Assembly (NCBI GenBank): GCA_028564675.1
Contig: JAOVVO010000357.1
Span: 16,993 to 80,992, forward strand
DNA: 64,000 nucleotides
Source: Onchocerca lupi
Taxonomy: Eukaryota > Nematoda > Chromadorea > Rhabditida > Onchocercidae
Reading direction: 5' to 3'
Shown piece after piece: positions 26,701-39,361 of the stretch (position 1 is the stretch's first letter; each line of letters starts with the position of its first letter). The translations under genes were made by a program, and so were the position numbers. The notes beneath the pieces are model-generated. The model was not told where the DNA came from, did no database searches, and saw nothing but the letters and a program-made list of their open reading frames with translations.

Positions 26701-29527
26701 ATTCAATCCTAATTGAGAATTCAAGTATCAGTGAAATAGTCCCCTTTATAGTTGTTAATAGAAGATTTAGCGAACATAAGATAGAATTAATTCGTTTCTT
26801 CTTTATTCGATCCTTTATTTCGGAACTAAAGATTTCTCGATACAATAAAAGCACAGCAACTAGCAGAGGAATAATGAGCTTTACGAGAGTAACAAATAAT
26901 TTAAATTTGCAGAAGGCAGTGCTGAACGGTAGATGCATATGCACTCTGAAGTTGTGTAATGAAACTGGTTAATTGCTATGAAGAGGAAAATGAAGTATTC
27001 ATTTCCTCTTATATATTTGTTTATCACGCATCTCAATTTTTCTGGCGTCGTTATCAACGAACTCCGCCCCGCTTCATCCCGTCTATTCCGCCTACTTCAT
27101 CATGCCATTTATCTTAGTAAAAATATCCCGAAATGAAGTTATTAACATATGACATATCTCATCTACATGCCATCACAGCTAACTTCTTAGATGTTATTGA
27201 TACTCTTATTCTATCTTTTCAATTTTTTTAACAAGCATATTTTCTGATAAGAATCCAAAAATTTGGAAAGATAAAACATCAAAAATTGAGAACTTCTCTC
27301 CCGATTATGCGAAAATAAAAGAAGTTAATTCTTTCAAGATTATAAGAAAACGAAAGAAATTAATTCTTTTCGTATTATGGAAAGCATTCTCAAAGGGATG
27401 TGTTAAGAAACAATAACAAGAAAAGTTGATCCCTTTCTGATCCAATTTTTCTCCAATCAATCAACCATTGGCGCCCAAATGATAGATGACCACTACCTAT
27501 TCCACACTTAATGCTCTAACTTTTTCATGCCTAATTTATCTTAATTTTCTTTTACTTATCAGCACCAGTTAACGATTACAGTGATATGAACAATGTTTTG
27601 CTCTCATTAGAAAGATTGCTTGCATAAAAGTGGTGGTCATGGAGATCAAGTATCCCTCATCTTCCAGTTTTTCCACCACAGTACAATATCTGAAACACTA
27701 TATCTCATTGAGTGTAAGTTTTCCTATTTTAGATTCTTTAGACTCTAAAAAATTGACTGGTCGTTAGCTACTCCCTCCATCAGATATTTCATAGATAAGT
27801 CGATATTTGATGGTTAATTTGATGTATCGCTTTTTCTCAACTAACCAAACTTGTGATGTTTCAAAAAAAGTCCTAATGGTCAGTTTTCAGTATTATATCC
27901 ACTTGAGATACTAAACCAAAAATGTCATTAAACCTAAATTTATCAAACTTTAAAACCATCAGAAAATGGTTGGCATTAAAAAAAGAATAGAAGAAAGTGA
28001 GAAAAAATTCATGATGTAAGCTAAAAACAAGCAAAACTAGAATAAGTGCAACTTGCAAGGTAATTTTCAATTTTCAATTGCTTGCAAATTGCACAACAAA
28101 CCTTTACTATGCAAATGTAAAAATTGTGAGAGAAAACTGTTTAATGAACGATTCTCTCTTTTATGATATGCAAAATAAGTCTCTCTCATTTACTTTTTTT
28201 TATAATTATGTTTTTCAAATGAATGTACTTTCGATAACTTTTTTTCTTGGTTCTCTACTACTTTCTCAAATCTAGTTCTTGAATCTTTTTGCGCACAACA
28301 TACGATGGATTTCTCTACAAAACTAATATAAAACTGGAATATTATTTTCCAAATTTGTTAAAAAATCGATCATTATATGCATATATAACAAGAATAAAAG
28401 AAAATCACATTTTTAGGATTTTTTAGGATCATTTGAAGTAGATTTGTTCACTTACAGCAGTTCATCCTGCGTTTTTTTTTTTTTTTTTTTTTTTTTTCAT
28501 TTCGCTACAATTTACTTAATAAGAGCAATAACAACAGTATTTATAGAAAAAATCAGGTTTGGCAAGATTGGGATCCCTTTTTTATTTGGATCTGGGATTA
28601 TAATAACTTCTCTGTTTCAATGAAAATCTCTGATTATAATTTTTTTTTTCTTCAAATAGTTTAATTTTAAGAAATGCTGTCGTCAATCAGCGCCCAAAAT
28701 CAGATATAACGATAATAATCACTCAATGGCTGATGGAACTTGAAAAATTTAAACAAATTTTTGATTATTGAAACTGGAAAGAAAAGGTTGCAAATTTTAA
28801 AAGTACAAATTGATTCTTATAAGAATTCTTCCAACATTGTCGATAATCGCTTTACAGAAAAGTGCTGTATCTCAAAAATCGAATGACAGTCAATCAGTCA
28901 GTCATAACTTACTACTGTAAATAATTCAGTGAGTTATCTAAGCGAATTTAAAATATTTCCCACTAAATGAATATTTCCACACATCATTTACAAGTCTTGC
29001 TTAACTTTAATCTTTCAACTCTCAACGCAATATTTCTCTATTCTGCAAACTGTATGACTGTTCTCTCTGTTCTTGTTCACTTAAATATAAAAGTGAATTT
29101 CAGATGAAATAGTTGCATTGTTTGTTAATAATTTGGGTGGGTGTTATGATACTTTCAAGTTGGTTTGAATCTGATGTAGGTTGCTGGATTGAAAGGCTCT
29201 TTTACCCAGTATAATAACAATTATATCCATTTTAGACTTCTTTCTATGCTTGTCTAATGAAATATTCCTTTTAAAATCTTTCTTTCAATAGTTCCGATAG
29301 AAGTTTGTCAAATTTCGACGATTCTCAAAATATTTGGATATGATTGTTCCTGACATGAGGTGATACTATAAGAGAGGTGGTCGAATGATCGAATGGTCTT
29401 ACTAAGAAGTATAAGTCTTATGATCCCGATAAGAAAAACGACCAAATGTTCCTATGTCTGATTATATTCCAGCAAAGAGTTGAAATCTTCCACGAAAGTT
29501 ATTAATGTTCTCGTATAGTGGTGATAG
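23764..29527. other. Long intergenic region, no gene seen
   Basis: Divergent spacer between the cuticlin gene (minus) and the PI4K2 gene (plus), so both promoters should lie here. ORFs of 60-85 codons on both strands show no family motif or splice chain. It contains a 26-base T tract (28472-28497) and a short imperfect tandem duplication around 27,300-27,380. No tRNA was spotted by eye. Confidence 0.5.
28472..28497. repeat. Poly(T) tract, 26 bases
   Basis: Uninterrupted T run. No flanking retroelement sequence or target-site duplication was seen, so it is scored as simple repeat only. Confidence 0.9.
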
Positions 29528-32500
29528 ATGGCAGTGAAGGCTGAGAATTACGATCAGCAACTAGAAACAGTATCACCTAATATTTGCACCAATTTGAAAC
29601 AAGAAGCAAGAATAAGTGAACGATCCGATTTGTCGCGAACTGGTGCCACAACCAAGTCAGAGGAGAATTTTGTGATGATGGTTGGTACTCATTCACAAAT
29701 CAATTATCATTAAATAATTAAGAATTGTAGCCAAAACTTGAGATTTTATAGCTTGCAAGACTTAGGTTTCAATGCAGTTTGAATTTAAATGGAATTCAAT
29801 TAATTTAAGATTGTTACCTAAACACTTATCCGAATATAAAAACTTCCTGTTTATGAAGTCAGCGAAATAAATTGAGAGATTTTTGAATGACAATATTTAG
29901 GAAAGTTTTCAATCGGTCTCGCAACCATCTACAGTAACGCATCCGGATTCAACGTGGCAAAATAAGATAAAAACTTTCGTGGCATCATCGCGACAGGAAA
30001 TACTGAATGATGATGATTTCAACCAGAATTTGAAACGAGCTTTAGAAGCAATCAACGCTGGCATACAACCAGTGCGAATTGCAGCTGGAAGTTCCGGTAG
30101 AAATTTTAAAACGGATAAAATTCTGCTTCATTTATAATTTCCTCATAGTATGGAGTACGATGTTTCTTGTTTTAATGAATGAAAAGTAAAGCCAATACAA
30201 CCAAAAAAACTCATTATGATTTCATACATAAAATAGATTGTGTGAAGTTAAAACTTTGACAGTCTTCGTGAGGGACTCAAAGAACGCAATCCTTCGCTGC
30301 ATTCAAAGACTGGTGTAGAAAGATGATTTAATAAGCTCAATTTTATCACATAATTCATTCTAGGGTCATATTTTGTACGTGATATAAATTATCAAACTAT
30401 AGCAATATTCAAACCAAAAGACGAAGAACCATTTGCACCGCAAAATCCTAAATGGCCAAAGTATTTTCAACGTATGCTTTGCTTCTGTTGTTTTGGAAGA
30501 GCTTGTCTTATACCAAACAATGGTTATATGTCAGAAACTGCTGCTTCTCTTGTTGATGAGAAATTACAGGTAATTTTTGGTATTTTATTTCAAATATGTC
30601 TTATTCAGGAAGAATTTTCAAAAATCCACTTCACATTTAGCATATTTATTCATTTCTAGAGCAATTTTCCAGATTATTTGTTCACATAACGTCTTCAAAG
30701 ACTAGTATCTTAGTAAAAAAACAACTGAGATCGTAAACGACGTAATTATAAGTAATAGCTATAAAAATTGTAATATTTTAATAACTATAAAAAATGTAAT
30801 ATTTTACAAATGTACCCACACAAAAAGTTTTCATCAGATTGATCGTCCTTCGTATCGATAGTTTATCCATTGTTTAGATATGCTTCACTGCTCCTAAGAT
30901 CATGTCAATCTCTTCGTGATTGTTATGAAAATTAATATTCATCAAATACATAATTCTTGTTTAAATTTCCATTTGAAACCAATGAATCATTTAACAAATG
31001 AATGAAAAATATTACAGCTTCACATAGTACCGAAAACACGCATCGTGAAGCTTGCTTCACCAGCCTTTTACTATAAGGATAAATCAAGATTTAACAACAA
31101 AGAATTGAAAGGAAAAGATGGTAGTTATCAGGTAGTAAGAAAAGCTTTCATCTGTAAAATGGCTTTAATGATATGAAAATAATTATATCAATGATATATT
31201 TTATTCTCCTCTTCATATTTTGATTTATTCGTAATCAAATCTACTTCGAAGATTGTGAGACAAATCATATTGTAACTTCTTATCCAAATTTTTTGCTGAT
31301 TCTGAGGCTGCAAAAGATTTAAATTCACGAACGAATTTCTTTACATCAGGCACTTTATTTAGTGATTTAATGGATGAAATTTCTCAAGTTATGAGTTAAA
31401 AAATTTATCCCTCTGCAGTTGTTCCTTAATGGATATGTAAGTGCCTCCGATATTATACCGCGGTGGAAGAAGGGGGGTGGATTATGTCCATTGACAACAG
31501 TAGAGATTGAACGGTTCAAGTACCTATTTCAAAAACTGTGCGTCCTCGACTACGTTATTCGCAACACAGATCGTCATATGGGGAACTGGCTCATTAAGTA
31601 TGATTATTGTTTCAAACAGTGCTCAAGTACCGCAGCAAAATTCATCAATTCGAATCATACAATTTAGTTTTGTTATATTTATTCCAATAATATTGTAAAA
31701 ATATAATTGCTTAAAGGAAAAAACTGAATTTCAAATGACATCTTTTGAATTTCTCTCTCGAAGTTTCTTTTCATTTTCAAACAAAAATTTCTGCAGTGTT
31801 TGTTACAGTGAGATGATTCATGCTTGAATGATGCAAAAATTACTTTTGCAGGTATGAACCAGAAAAAATATTAGAACTTGCTGCTATTGATAATGGTTTG
31901 GCATTTCCAGTGAAGCATCCCGAGACATCCAGTCGTCTACGACAGTTTCCGTTTGCTTGGGCACAGTTGTCTTGGGCTAATTATGTTAGAATCTTCCCTA
32001 AATATTTGTGCTAAGCACTAATTAGCATGTTGAGGAGAGTTGATTTTTCATGAACTTTCAGTAAGATATATCCACTGATTGATATTGCTTTTGTTAAAAG
32101 TGAATGCTTCAATTTTATATAAGCAGCATAAATCTACCGTTCAGTCTCATGTATATTCTTTCCGCTTTACAGCCATGGAATGAAGAATTAAGGACAAATC
32201 TACTGCAGTTGTTAACACCACAATTCGTGCAAAGTCTATGCGACGATATCGCCACCTTATTTAAGTATGATCGTGATGTGAATCGCTTTTTAAAATACAG
32301 CCAACTGCGGGTATTAAGAGGCCAGGTTTATACATCTTATTTTATATTATGGTGCGATTCAGTGAATTTTCGTTTCTTTTACAATCACATCAAATATAAG
32401 CACTTTTCATCTTCGCAACGATTTGTCTGAATATAAGTCAGTTACTGAAGCTTAAAACCAACTTAGAAAAAGTTATAAATATATCTTTTATGCCCTTTAT

Positions 32501-32986
32501 ATGCTTTTCACACTGCCTTGCCTTTTATATGCATGCCTTTTACACTGTTATGAACTTCATCTATTAATATTAATATTATTCAGAAAATTTGGGAAACGAG
32601 AAAATGTGTTAATTAATCGTAGAAAATGATTTATTCAAACGAATAATAAAGATAGCTGTATAATGTTCCTTTATTCACATGAAATGATTTATTGTATCAA
32701 AAATAAAATAGCATAAGATCCGTCAAAATATTAAAACTGATATAATATCATTATGTGCAAGTCTCATTCATTTATTTCCTCTTGAATAAGTCACAAGATG
32801 CTCAATATCTTAATTTAGATTTGGAATTTAAGATTAGCTTTAATAATGAAGGAGTCACCAGCAGAAATGGTGAAACGGCCGCAAGTTCTTGTTTCGCGTC
32901 GTTATCGCCATAATCCACCAGAGAATGATTGGAATCGAGCATTTCGAGTGAAATCAGCTGATTTCAGTAAACGGGCATGTTGCTAA
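29528..32986 (+). CDS. PI4K2: Type II phosphatidylinositol 4-kinase
   Basis: Phosphorylates PtdIns at the 4-position on Golgi, TGN and endosomal membranes. Eight exons: 29528-29680, 29901-30096, 30364-30569, 31018-31131, 31419-31597, 31852-31984, 32173-32325, 32819-32986, joining in frame to 433 residues (human PI4K2A 479). Motifs in order: GIQPVRIAAGSSGSYFVRD (glycine loop), IAIFKPKDEEPFAPQNPKWP (ATP lysine), MLCFCCFGRAC, equivalent to the palmitoylated CCPCC motif, GYMSETAASLVDEKLQLHIV, VIRNTDRHMGNWLIKY (catalytic Asp), AAIDNGLAFPVKHP (metal-binding Asp) and VLRGQIWNLRLALIMK. Exon 5 to 6 and exon 7 to 8 joins were fixed by matching the human spacing exactly. The unique N-terminus (about residues 1-80) is acidic/polar and not conserved. 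AATAAA at 33151-33156 lies 165 bases after the stop. The C-terminus extends beyond the human one with a basic tail ending SKRACC. Confidence 0.93.
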
Positions 32987-34180
32987 TTGCAATTACAATT
33001 ATACAATCCTGCCAATTTTTAGTTAATCTCGTGATCATGATATGTACTTGTTTTGCAATTATATATGCATTATAAAAATTTAAAAAACAATGATGTTTAC
33101 ATTATTTCCATTGGAATCAATTACTCATTAGCACAATTAATGCTATCTGCAATAAAATGTCACTGAATTTTAAAATTGATGAGATACACTCAGAAATACA
33201 GTCCAGATGAATAGGTTGCATAACGATTCATTAAGCATGATGGCCATTTGCCATACCAACAAGAAATCAATTTCTGAAGCATTAACTTTATTCTGGAACT
33301 CGAAACTATTGCAAATTTACTTCTCCTGATTAATCAAGCAGATACAATCAGTAAGCAAATAAGTAAAAATTTTTTCCTCAAATCCTAAACAGCTCCAAAA
33401 AAGAGGAATAATTTGATAATAATTTGTTTTGACAGTAAAATAATAAAAAAAATTGTTAAACAAACATGAAATCAATAGATGATTTATGATAATGTTGGGA
33501 AAAATTATAATTAACATTTTACAAAATGACAGTTGTAATATCTTAAATCATAAAATTTAAAAAAACCAAAATTTTTTCGTGCAAATGCAAAATTAGAAAA
33601 TGATGGGTACAAGTATGAGATAAATTCATTTGTTTTGCTCATTTGGAAAACTTTGTCAAGTTTTACTCCTTCAAATCAGCACCATATAACATTATTTGTT
33701 AAGTGAGTTCATGTATAACTTTTTATCTTCAAACCTTGAAATCCATTAAATAGATTATCCATTCGAGTACATATGTATATAATCAGTACATACAAACTTG
33801 AAAAGCATCGTAAAAATGGCAATGACTATAAATTGGCAGGTTTACATTGTTTGAAAGTAATACCAAAGATTAATAATCGTTATAACAAGAAATGAGCATA
33901 ACAAATATATTATTAGATTATGCTTTCTTTTTTCAACTTAATACACCGGCAACTTATTTAGTTGATAATCTGAACTACAGGGAAACAAACAGCTGTGATA
34001 AGCAAGAATTTGCAAAATCTAGAATTATAGTTCACAATAATAAGTTGTTCTTATTTATACAATGAGTATAATGATACACATATTAACTAAAAATCCAAGG
34101 CCGTAATTTAGAATTTAAGGGCCAAATATTAAATATCATTTATGCCAAGAAATGAGAGCAATTAGAAATCAATGATTTGA
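32987..34180. other. Intergenic, 3' flank of PI4K2
   Basis: Convergent gap between the PI4K2 stop and the Helitron remnant upstream of the DNAJB6-like 3' end. Contains the probable PI4K2 polyadenylation signal at 33151 and otherwise AT-rich sequence without recognisable coding. Confidence 0.55.
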
Positions 34181-34560
34181 ACATTAAACAAAGCTCAGGG
34201 CCAATCTTTAGAATTGTGCGGTCTAGATCTAGACATAGCTCGCTTCTCACATGGACAATTATATGCTGAGTGTTCTAGAGTCGGCAAAGCAGACAATTTC
34301 TAAATTTACACATAAACATATTAGAAACGCGCACGATTACTTTTCTTTTTTTAGCACTTAATCAGACTGAGCCAGAGCAACGCGTGCATATAAAAAATAT
34401 ATAAAAACATGAACATGCATGTATTCGAATGCAACGTTGTGCTAAATTTTCAAAGCAATCGGTAATGTCATTGGAAGGGACTTGCTGTAAATTTTAATAC
34501 GTTCTTGAGATATATTTTCTTTAAATAAAAAAACTGATTTTTGATGCTTAGTTATTCCTT
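34181..34560 (+). mobile_element. Second Helitron helicase remnant
   Basis: An open frame at 34181-34303 encodes LNKAQGQSLELCGLDLD and RFSHGQLYAECSRVGKADNF before TAA, the last helicase motifs of a Helitron. It keeps the GQS that the copy at 14.3 kb has lost. Downstream, 34412-34478 matches the 72-bp subrepeat of the first element in the orientation expected for its 3' region. No clear hairpin plus CTRR end is visible, so the right boundary is approximate. This is a second, independently decayed member of the same family, in the opposite genomic orientation. Confidence 0.82.
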
Positions 34561-34993
34561 TTGAATTCACTATATGTTATTTCTTTTAAAAATACTACAC
34601 TTTATTCTATCAAAAAAAAAAAAAAAAAAAAAAAAGTGGAATCTTATAACTGAAGTGCACCTCTGAAAAAGAAAAAACGGAATTAAAAAATATGCAAAAA
34701 TGGCAACATCAGAATAAGGCAAAAGCTATAAATATGGAAGTTCAAGAACAGCAACAATAAATCACAAGACGATTTAAGAAAAATAATGAAGTAAAAGAAT
34801 TGTGAAAAATTTTAATAATGTTTTTGAAATTTATTTTCTTCACATGATAACTGCAAAGATTCTATATCACTGAAATGAATGAAGGACAATAAATTGGAGA
34901 GAAATTGATCTACTATTTCGCGAAAATACTTTAAATGTTTCCTACTTCAAACTAAGAACATTATTCTGAAAAGTTCCTCTTTAAAGAATGGCG

Positions 34994-37900
34994 CTATGCA
35001 GTGGTTTCTCCGACAGCACTCTTGTTGATGACCCGAGATTTCAGCACACCGTTTTCAATCACTTCAACAGTTTCTTTACCTTCTGCTTCTGTTCTGTAAC
35101 TTCATTCTATCACATTGATTAAAATCCAAAAATTCAGCTTTAGTTGATAATAGCTATTTTTTACTATGGTGTTACGAAAACTATTTTGAATAGAACAACT
35201 TATAAACAAGTGGCATTCCAATCAAATGGTTTTAAAAGCACATTCCGTTTCGCATTCACAAAATGCGAATTTTGTCGGAAAATCCGATAAATATAATAAC
35301 TAAGGAGCAGTAGAATTCGGAAACGCGGAAAACATGTTTCCCAGCAAAACACTAAACAAAAGGACAAACATGTTTCCCGCCAAAACGGTAATTATGTTTA
35401 TCACAAAAGGGAAACATGTTTAATAACAAAAGATAAATATATTTCCTATCGAAATGACAGATATGTTTACCGCTAAAATGCTCTGATCAACAGAGAAATA
35501 AGGCGAAGCCGACCAATAATGAGGCGACAAATCGAAAATCAGGAAAAAAGGAGGAGCCACGGAAGGATTTGTAAGGATCGCATTTTGGGAAAGAATCATT
35601 CTTGGCTAATACATTATTGGGTGAAAGTTCTCTAGAACATTATCAACTTCTATAACAGCCCAGGAGGCTACAGCGACGGTTTCTACAACAATTAACGAAT
35701 CGACAATCTCCTCTACTATCAGCAAGAATAATCTTATGATCAATTGGATGTTCTTTAACAATTGTTTGTATTATATGGGAAGATAAACTCTTCCATCTAA
35801 CAATAAAATCCTTTCTCATCAAAGATTTGTTTGTGCCACAAAAACCAACTTTTCCAACAAATGTATTGGATATAGAAATAGATCAATGGGATTGTTATGT
35901 AAAAAGATATAGTAATATACTGTAGTCAACCATAATTATATGATATATAATTCAAATCGACTTGATACAATATTGGTAAGGGTTCGGAAAAGATAAGATA
36001 TATCAGTTAAAGCATTGCAGCATGTTAATTGATCAGCTTCAATTGGCCCAAATCAAAAGTACTCTCTAAACAGTGATCAAATCAAAAGTAATGAATTGAT
36101 AATTAGAAGTTGCATTATAATGGAACGATCAAAAAAAGTATCGTAAGATTGAATTTTAGATTTTCACTAGAAGCAACCTTTTCGTAATAACTTTGATCCC
36201 ATCGATTATTTTCGTGGTCGTTGTTGTTTTACGACTGGAGGCATTCTTTCCCGGCTCTGTTGATGAAAAACGTATCACTGATGAAAAACTGCTGAAAATA
36301 TATTATTCATTCTTCGAATAGATCAGTTGAAATTTTTTTTTTTTTTTAAACACTTGCTTAGATAAGTTTGCCATTTGTTCTTATGCTTAAGTATTTTAAA
36401 CATTTAGGAGTCTAAATATTCAAATTAACTTTAATAATAAACAATTTAAAGGACAATACTCAGCTTTAATAATAATCTCTGTTTTCGGAAAGAAAAGATC
36501 TTTAGTAGTTGTCCATAAAAAATGTGCTGTCTTTATATTGGTGAAAATTTTATAGTTGAATCCGAAATTTTATAATTAAAATCACTAACCAATCATTTTC
36601 TTTGATAAGTTCATCATCTCTTTTATCATCAAAAAAGATATTATTGGTAAATCTCGCTCTATGATTTCCTGAAAAGCATGCGGGTAACGATCCTCAACAA
36701 AATTGAAATTCGTTGCAATTTATCAAAATTTAAACTTATAGAATTTAAGAATCGAACGAACTGCATCTCCTGTAAAGTGAATCAACACTATCGGATCTTG
36801 GTCGAGAAATAAACGGTGAAAAAGGTTTTTCGTCCGTCATGAAATCCTGAAATATCATAATATGTTATTCTGGAAAAGCATTCAAGAAAGGATTCTAGAT
36901 GAAAATTGCAATCAATCAATGTCCCAAGATATTAAATTAATTATGCCTACGTCAAACAGATCCTTGAAGAAAAATTCTTGAAAGATATCGAAAGGTGAGC
37001 GGAATCGATGATGAAAAACATTACGTGACTGCTTATTGTAACGTTGTGAACTAGTCAGACGTGAACGATCATACAAATTGCGTTTTTTTGCTGCAAAAAA
37101 AAGATTACAGTGAAGTGGATGAGTGGTACTATAAGGATTTGTAAGGATATTCCAGGAAGAGCGTACTATGAATACTTGAATACTGGGTGTAGTGCCATCT
37201 ACTGTAGTCACGAAAAATCCAGTCCAATACCTAATCTTCCAAAAAAGATTCATGGTCTTTATCATTTTAATCAATCTGCTGATTAAATCACTGGTGATTG
37301 TTACAAAATGTTCAAATTGAAGGAAGAAGGAAAAAAAAAGTAGTAATGTAGTAAACAGCTGTTTAACGAAATTCATCGTGATTTTGCTCTAAAATCTAAT
37401 AAATGTCTATTTATATTTAGGAATTCAGAGAAATACATCCTTATTTCTTCTTTACGATCATCAAAAGTGAAATGTTTCATAGTATGCAGCATAAAATATA
37501 TCTTTAGTTTTCGAATATTTGATATGCAGAAAAACTTACGATCTGATAATACTTCATATGCTTGAGTTATACGCTTGAATTTTTGTTCTGCAATTTGATT
37601 GTTATTCGGATTTTTATCTGGATGCCACTGTAATGCTAATTTATGATATCTGCAACAGATGCTAGATCTTATCACGAGATTTTTTTAATTCAAAAGATAT
37701 TGTCCCGCATCTTCCTTTTAAAAAGTTTAAACAGCTCCATTTTTACATCATATTTTTCTATTTATCTTTGAATATTGCGCATTTAACAAATAATTATATG
37801 ACACTTATACTGAAATACAGCAATCCAGTTGTTTTGGAACTGAAATTTGAAATGGAATTTTAGTTCAGAATTTGCTAAAATTTGATTAATGTTGTGCCCA

Positions 37901-39299
37901 GTGAACGACGCTTATCATATAAAAATTGATTCTTTTTTACAAATTTCCATATTTTACACATAATATTTTCTGCTTGTTTATATATGTTAGATATGTTGCC
38001 TGTCTCCGTGTAATTGTGATGATGAATGTGATTCATTAAGTGATAAATAGTTTCTGATATGTATAAGGCAATTAGAGATAGAAAAAAGGATACCAAAAAA
38101 TCTAGATCAAATACTTCTTGCTTGTTAGACTATCCGTTGGGAAATGAGAATGACAAAGAATGCTTTGATCATTCTGATATTGTATTACAACACTGATCTA
38201 ATTCTGAAGTATCACTGAAGTAAAAAATTGAAAATTTGTTATTTCAAGGAGTCTATAGCTGAAGCAAACCGAAAAATTCAATCTTTGGATATTGAATCAA
38301 CTAATTTTTTGATCCTCGAAGCTTAAAATGATGAATTTCTCCAGTCTTACTGATGGATTTCCAGAAACATGGATAAGAAAATAGCTAATGAAAAATGCTC
38401 CAAAAGAGGATTTCTTCCAATTTTAGATACTTCGGAAATGAACATTTTCGATCTTTTTTTTTCTTTTCGTTATTTTACTCATTCGTCATTATTTTACATG
38501 CATTCTGTTGATAATCATTGGTATGTTATATGAATCACTCTGATCGTAATATTTAATATCCAATCAAGGAATTTCACGGAACAAAGTTTATTTAAATAAA
38601 ACAATTTTTCAATGTTACGCAGCGAGAAAGTGCGGGACTAATTCTTGTCGGAGAAATGAGTCAGAGCAGAAAAAAGCATTTTTTTGTCAGTAATTTGATG
38701 AAATTCATAAGGAAGAGATTAGAATAACTTTGAATTTGAATAAGATGAGAGGAGGCTGTTTCATCATTGTAAAGATCAATGCCAAATTTTTCATTTGATG
38801 CAATTAGATCAAAACAATAAGGGGATTCAATTTCAACACTGAATTATAAGCAACTGAAGGATATTTCTAGATCTCCTAAAATTTTGTAAGAAATGTCTAA
38901 AATTTTTGAACATTTAATATTTGGTTTGAAAAATCAAAAAAAAAAAAAAAAAATCAGTTTTTTACTACAGAGATCAATAATATTTGAGGAAAACTCAGCC
39001 AGAGACTTGCCGAAGTAATGATATAATTACATGCAAATTTTTCATCCATATTTTGTAAAATCGTTTCGTTAGATAAATAACTGATTGAATAATGAAAAAT
39101 TTAGTCCAATTCAAATAAAGAGCGATCATCGTAAATAATCGCTGATAATATAATAATATAAAACATACGCTTTTCGAATAGCAACATCATCAGCATTTCG
39201 TGGTACTTCAAGAATGCTGTACAAACAATTGGTACCATTAGCATTAGACAGATCATCACGGGAGCCTGAATTCGGAGTTGTTCCTGTGCCTAAACCCAT
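34994..39299 (-). CDS. DNAJB6/DNAJB2-type J-domain co-chaperone
   Basis: A class B HSP40 that stimulates HSP70 ATPase and, in the human homologue, blocks aggregation. Exons: 39169-39299, 37540-37649, 36951-37090, 36789-36846, 36590-36668, 36178-36291, 34994-35093, joining in frame to 243 residues. The J domain begins about residue 26 (CLYSILEVPRNADDVAIRKA) and includes LALQWHPDKNPNN with the HPD tripeptide, then AYEVLSDPKKRNLYDR. The linker has FRSPFDIFQEFF, as in DNAJB6. Exons 6-7 give the typical serine/threonine strand region: SSRKTTTTKIIDGIKVITKR and EGKETVEVIENGVLKSRVIN, matching the KMVNGRKITTKRIVENG-type C-terminus. An N-terminal extension of about 25 polar residues precedes the J domain. 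ATG 39299 lies 10 bases after a GCTGCAG acceptor, consistent with trans-splicing. C. elegans dnj-24 is a candidate orthologue. AATAAA on the minus strand at 34830-34835 is a plausible polyadenylation signal. Confidence 0.9.
35331..35480. repeat. Degenerate 24-bp tandem repeat
   Basis: Six imperfect units built on ATGTTT(C/A)CCGCNAAAANG. The anchors start at 35334, 35370, 35394, 35416, about 35439 and 35463, so the period is 22-24 bases after a first unit of 36. It lies in the last intron of the DNAJB6-like gene. Confidence 0.7.
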
Positions 39300-39335
39300 C
39301 GAGCTATTTCTGCAGCAAATATTCTTTGCTTGTGG

Positions 39336-39361
39336 TATATATATATATATATATATATATA
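39336..39361. repeat. (TA)13 microsatellite
   Basis: Uninterrupted TA dinucleotides beginning 37 bases upstream of the DNAJB6-like start codon, just beyond the putative trans-splice acceptor. Confidence 0.95.

Noticed and set aside
37373..37675. 100-codon ORF read as a single J-domain protein
   Set aside because: Only 37540-37649 is coding. The rest is intron read-through; the true J domain is split over exons 39169-39299, 37540-37649 and 36951-37090.
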